Below, in pieces: positions 4,792 through 5,223 of a stretch of 5,223 nt of DNA (positions are counted from its first letter, which is position 1; each line of letters starts with the position of its first letter). The notes beneath the pieces were generated by a model. It did no database searches and was not told the origin of the DNA. It was given only the letters and a program-made list of their open reading frames with translations. Location of the stretch: positions 1-5,223 of the forward strand of contig CAVLAO010000157.1 of assembly GCA_963660915.1 (NCBI GenBank), given 5' to 3'. Made by a program: the position numbers and the translations under genes. This stretch comes from UMGS1766 sp963660915. GTDB taxonomy: Bacteria; Bacillota; Clostridia; Oscillospirales; Oscillospiraceae.

Positions 4792-5223
4792 ATGAAGTAC
4801 GAAAGCAAAGAACAGTTCGAGAAGATCAACGTATTCGGCACAGGTGCGGCAAATACGGCATTTGCCCAGTATTTTATCGGAGATTCTTTCCTGAATCCGC
4901 TGACAGATCCGAAGAGCGGTCTGTTTGCCGCCAATGTAACCTTCGAGCCGGGGTGCCGCAATAACTGGCATATTCACCATGCCTCCAGGGGCGGCGGACA
5001 GCTCCTGCTCTGCACCGCCGGCGAGGGCTGGTATCAGGAAGAAGGTAAGACCGCTGTCAGTCTGCACGAGGGCAGCGTCGTGATGATCCCCGCCAACGTC
5101 AAGCACTGGCACGGGGCGAAAAAGGATAGCTGGTTCAGCCATATCGCCGTGGAGGTCCCCGGTGAGGATTGCAGGAACGAGTGGTGCGAGCCGGTATCCG
5201 AGGAAGAATACGCAAAGCTGTAA
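4792..5223 (+). CDS. Small cupin-domain protein
   Basis: A 143-aa single-domain cupin. Motif 1 is 'PGCRNNWHIHHASRGGGQ' (53-70), giving H60, H62 and Q70 as likely metal ligands, with Gln in place of the common Glu. Motif 2 is 'GSVVMIPANVKHWHG' (94-108), with H105 as the fourth ligand and H107 nearby. The ending 'FSHIAVEVPGEDCRNEWCEP' (115-134) is typical of the small cupins often annotated beside carboxymuconolactone decarboxylases or called mandelonitrile-lyase-like. The actual reaction is unknown. AGGAGG (4778-4783) lies 8 nt before the ATG; the gap to the reductase stop is 22 nt, so both are in one MerR-controlled transcript. A TTG at 4774 in frame is upstream of this site and not the start. 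The stop codon is the last three bases of the window, so the protein is complete, but the end of the operon is not seen. Confidence 0.9.
   Translation: MKYESKEQFEKINVFGTGAANTAFAQYFIGDSFLNPLTDPKSGLFAANVTFEPGCRNNWHIHHASRGGGQLLLCTAGEGWYQEEGKTAVSLHEGSVVMIPANVKHWHGAKKDSWFSHIAVEVPGEDCRNEWCEPVSEEEYAKL

Noticed and set aside
4370..4795. 141-codon + strand ORF overlapping the reductase
   Set aside because: Arg-rich out-of-frame reading of GC-rich DNA; the reductase frame has family motifs and a strong ribosome binding site.
1..5223. CRISPR array, tRNA or rRNA gene, IS element or riboswitch
   Set aside because: No spaced repeat series, cloverleaf, transposase-like ORF with terminal repeats, or recognisable aptamer was seen on either strand.

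Overview
The window looks like accessory DNA from a gut-type Clostridia/Firmicutes genome. The evidence is strong AGGAGG-type ribosome binding sites, TTGACA/TATAAT-type promoters, short two- or three-gene operons, and protein families common there: DUF3788-like, split-barrel flavoprotein, GNAT, MarR-MATE and MerR-reductase-cupin. No replication, phage, integrase or IS gene is visible. The species cannot be named from this sequence.

Left part (1-1297, + strand): the 3' end of a DUF3788-like gene, a pyridoxamine-5'-phosphate-oxidase-like split-barrel protein and a GNAT acetyltransferase lie head to tail with gaps of 1 and 26 nt. They are closed by a GC-rich hairpin and look like one operon of small stand-alone enzymes.

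Middle (1298-1822) is largely degenerate. It holds a frameshifted minus-strand relic of a small DUF6061-like protein and a strong AT-flanked hairpin that probably terminates leftward transcription. Next to it (1823-1973) is a 30-codon minus-strand ORF with its own promoter and a perfect Shine-Dalgarno, of unknown function.

Right-centre (2014-3496, - strand): a MarR-type repressor gene overlaps the start of a MATE multidrug exporter gene by 20 nt. The promoter -10 sits inside a perfect 28-bp palindrome, so autorepression is likely. The MATE gene is broken: about 100-115 codons appear to be deleted from its middle, with a change of frame.

Right (3583-5223): a MerR-family regulator (-) lies beside a RibD-type reductase and a cupin (+). 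The + promoter has the 19-bp spacer and central dyad typical of MerR-activated promoters. The merR gene has its own near-consensus promoter placed so that the two promoters face and transcribe through each other. The layout fits an electrophile- or redox-responsive MerR switch controlling a small NADPH reductase and a metal-binding cupin. The inducer is not visible from sequence.

Nothing here makes a strong case for an entirely new system. The best leads are the face-to-face MerR promoter pair, the 30-aa ORF with dedicated signals, and the regulator kept beside a deleted pump.
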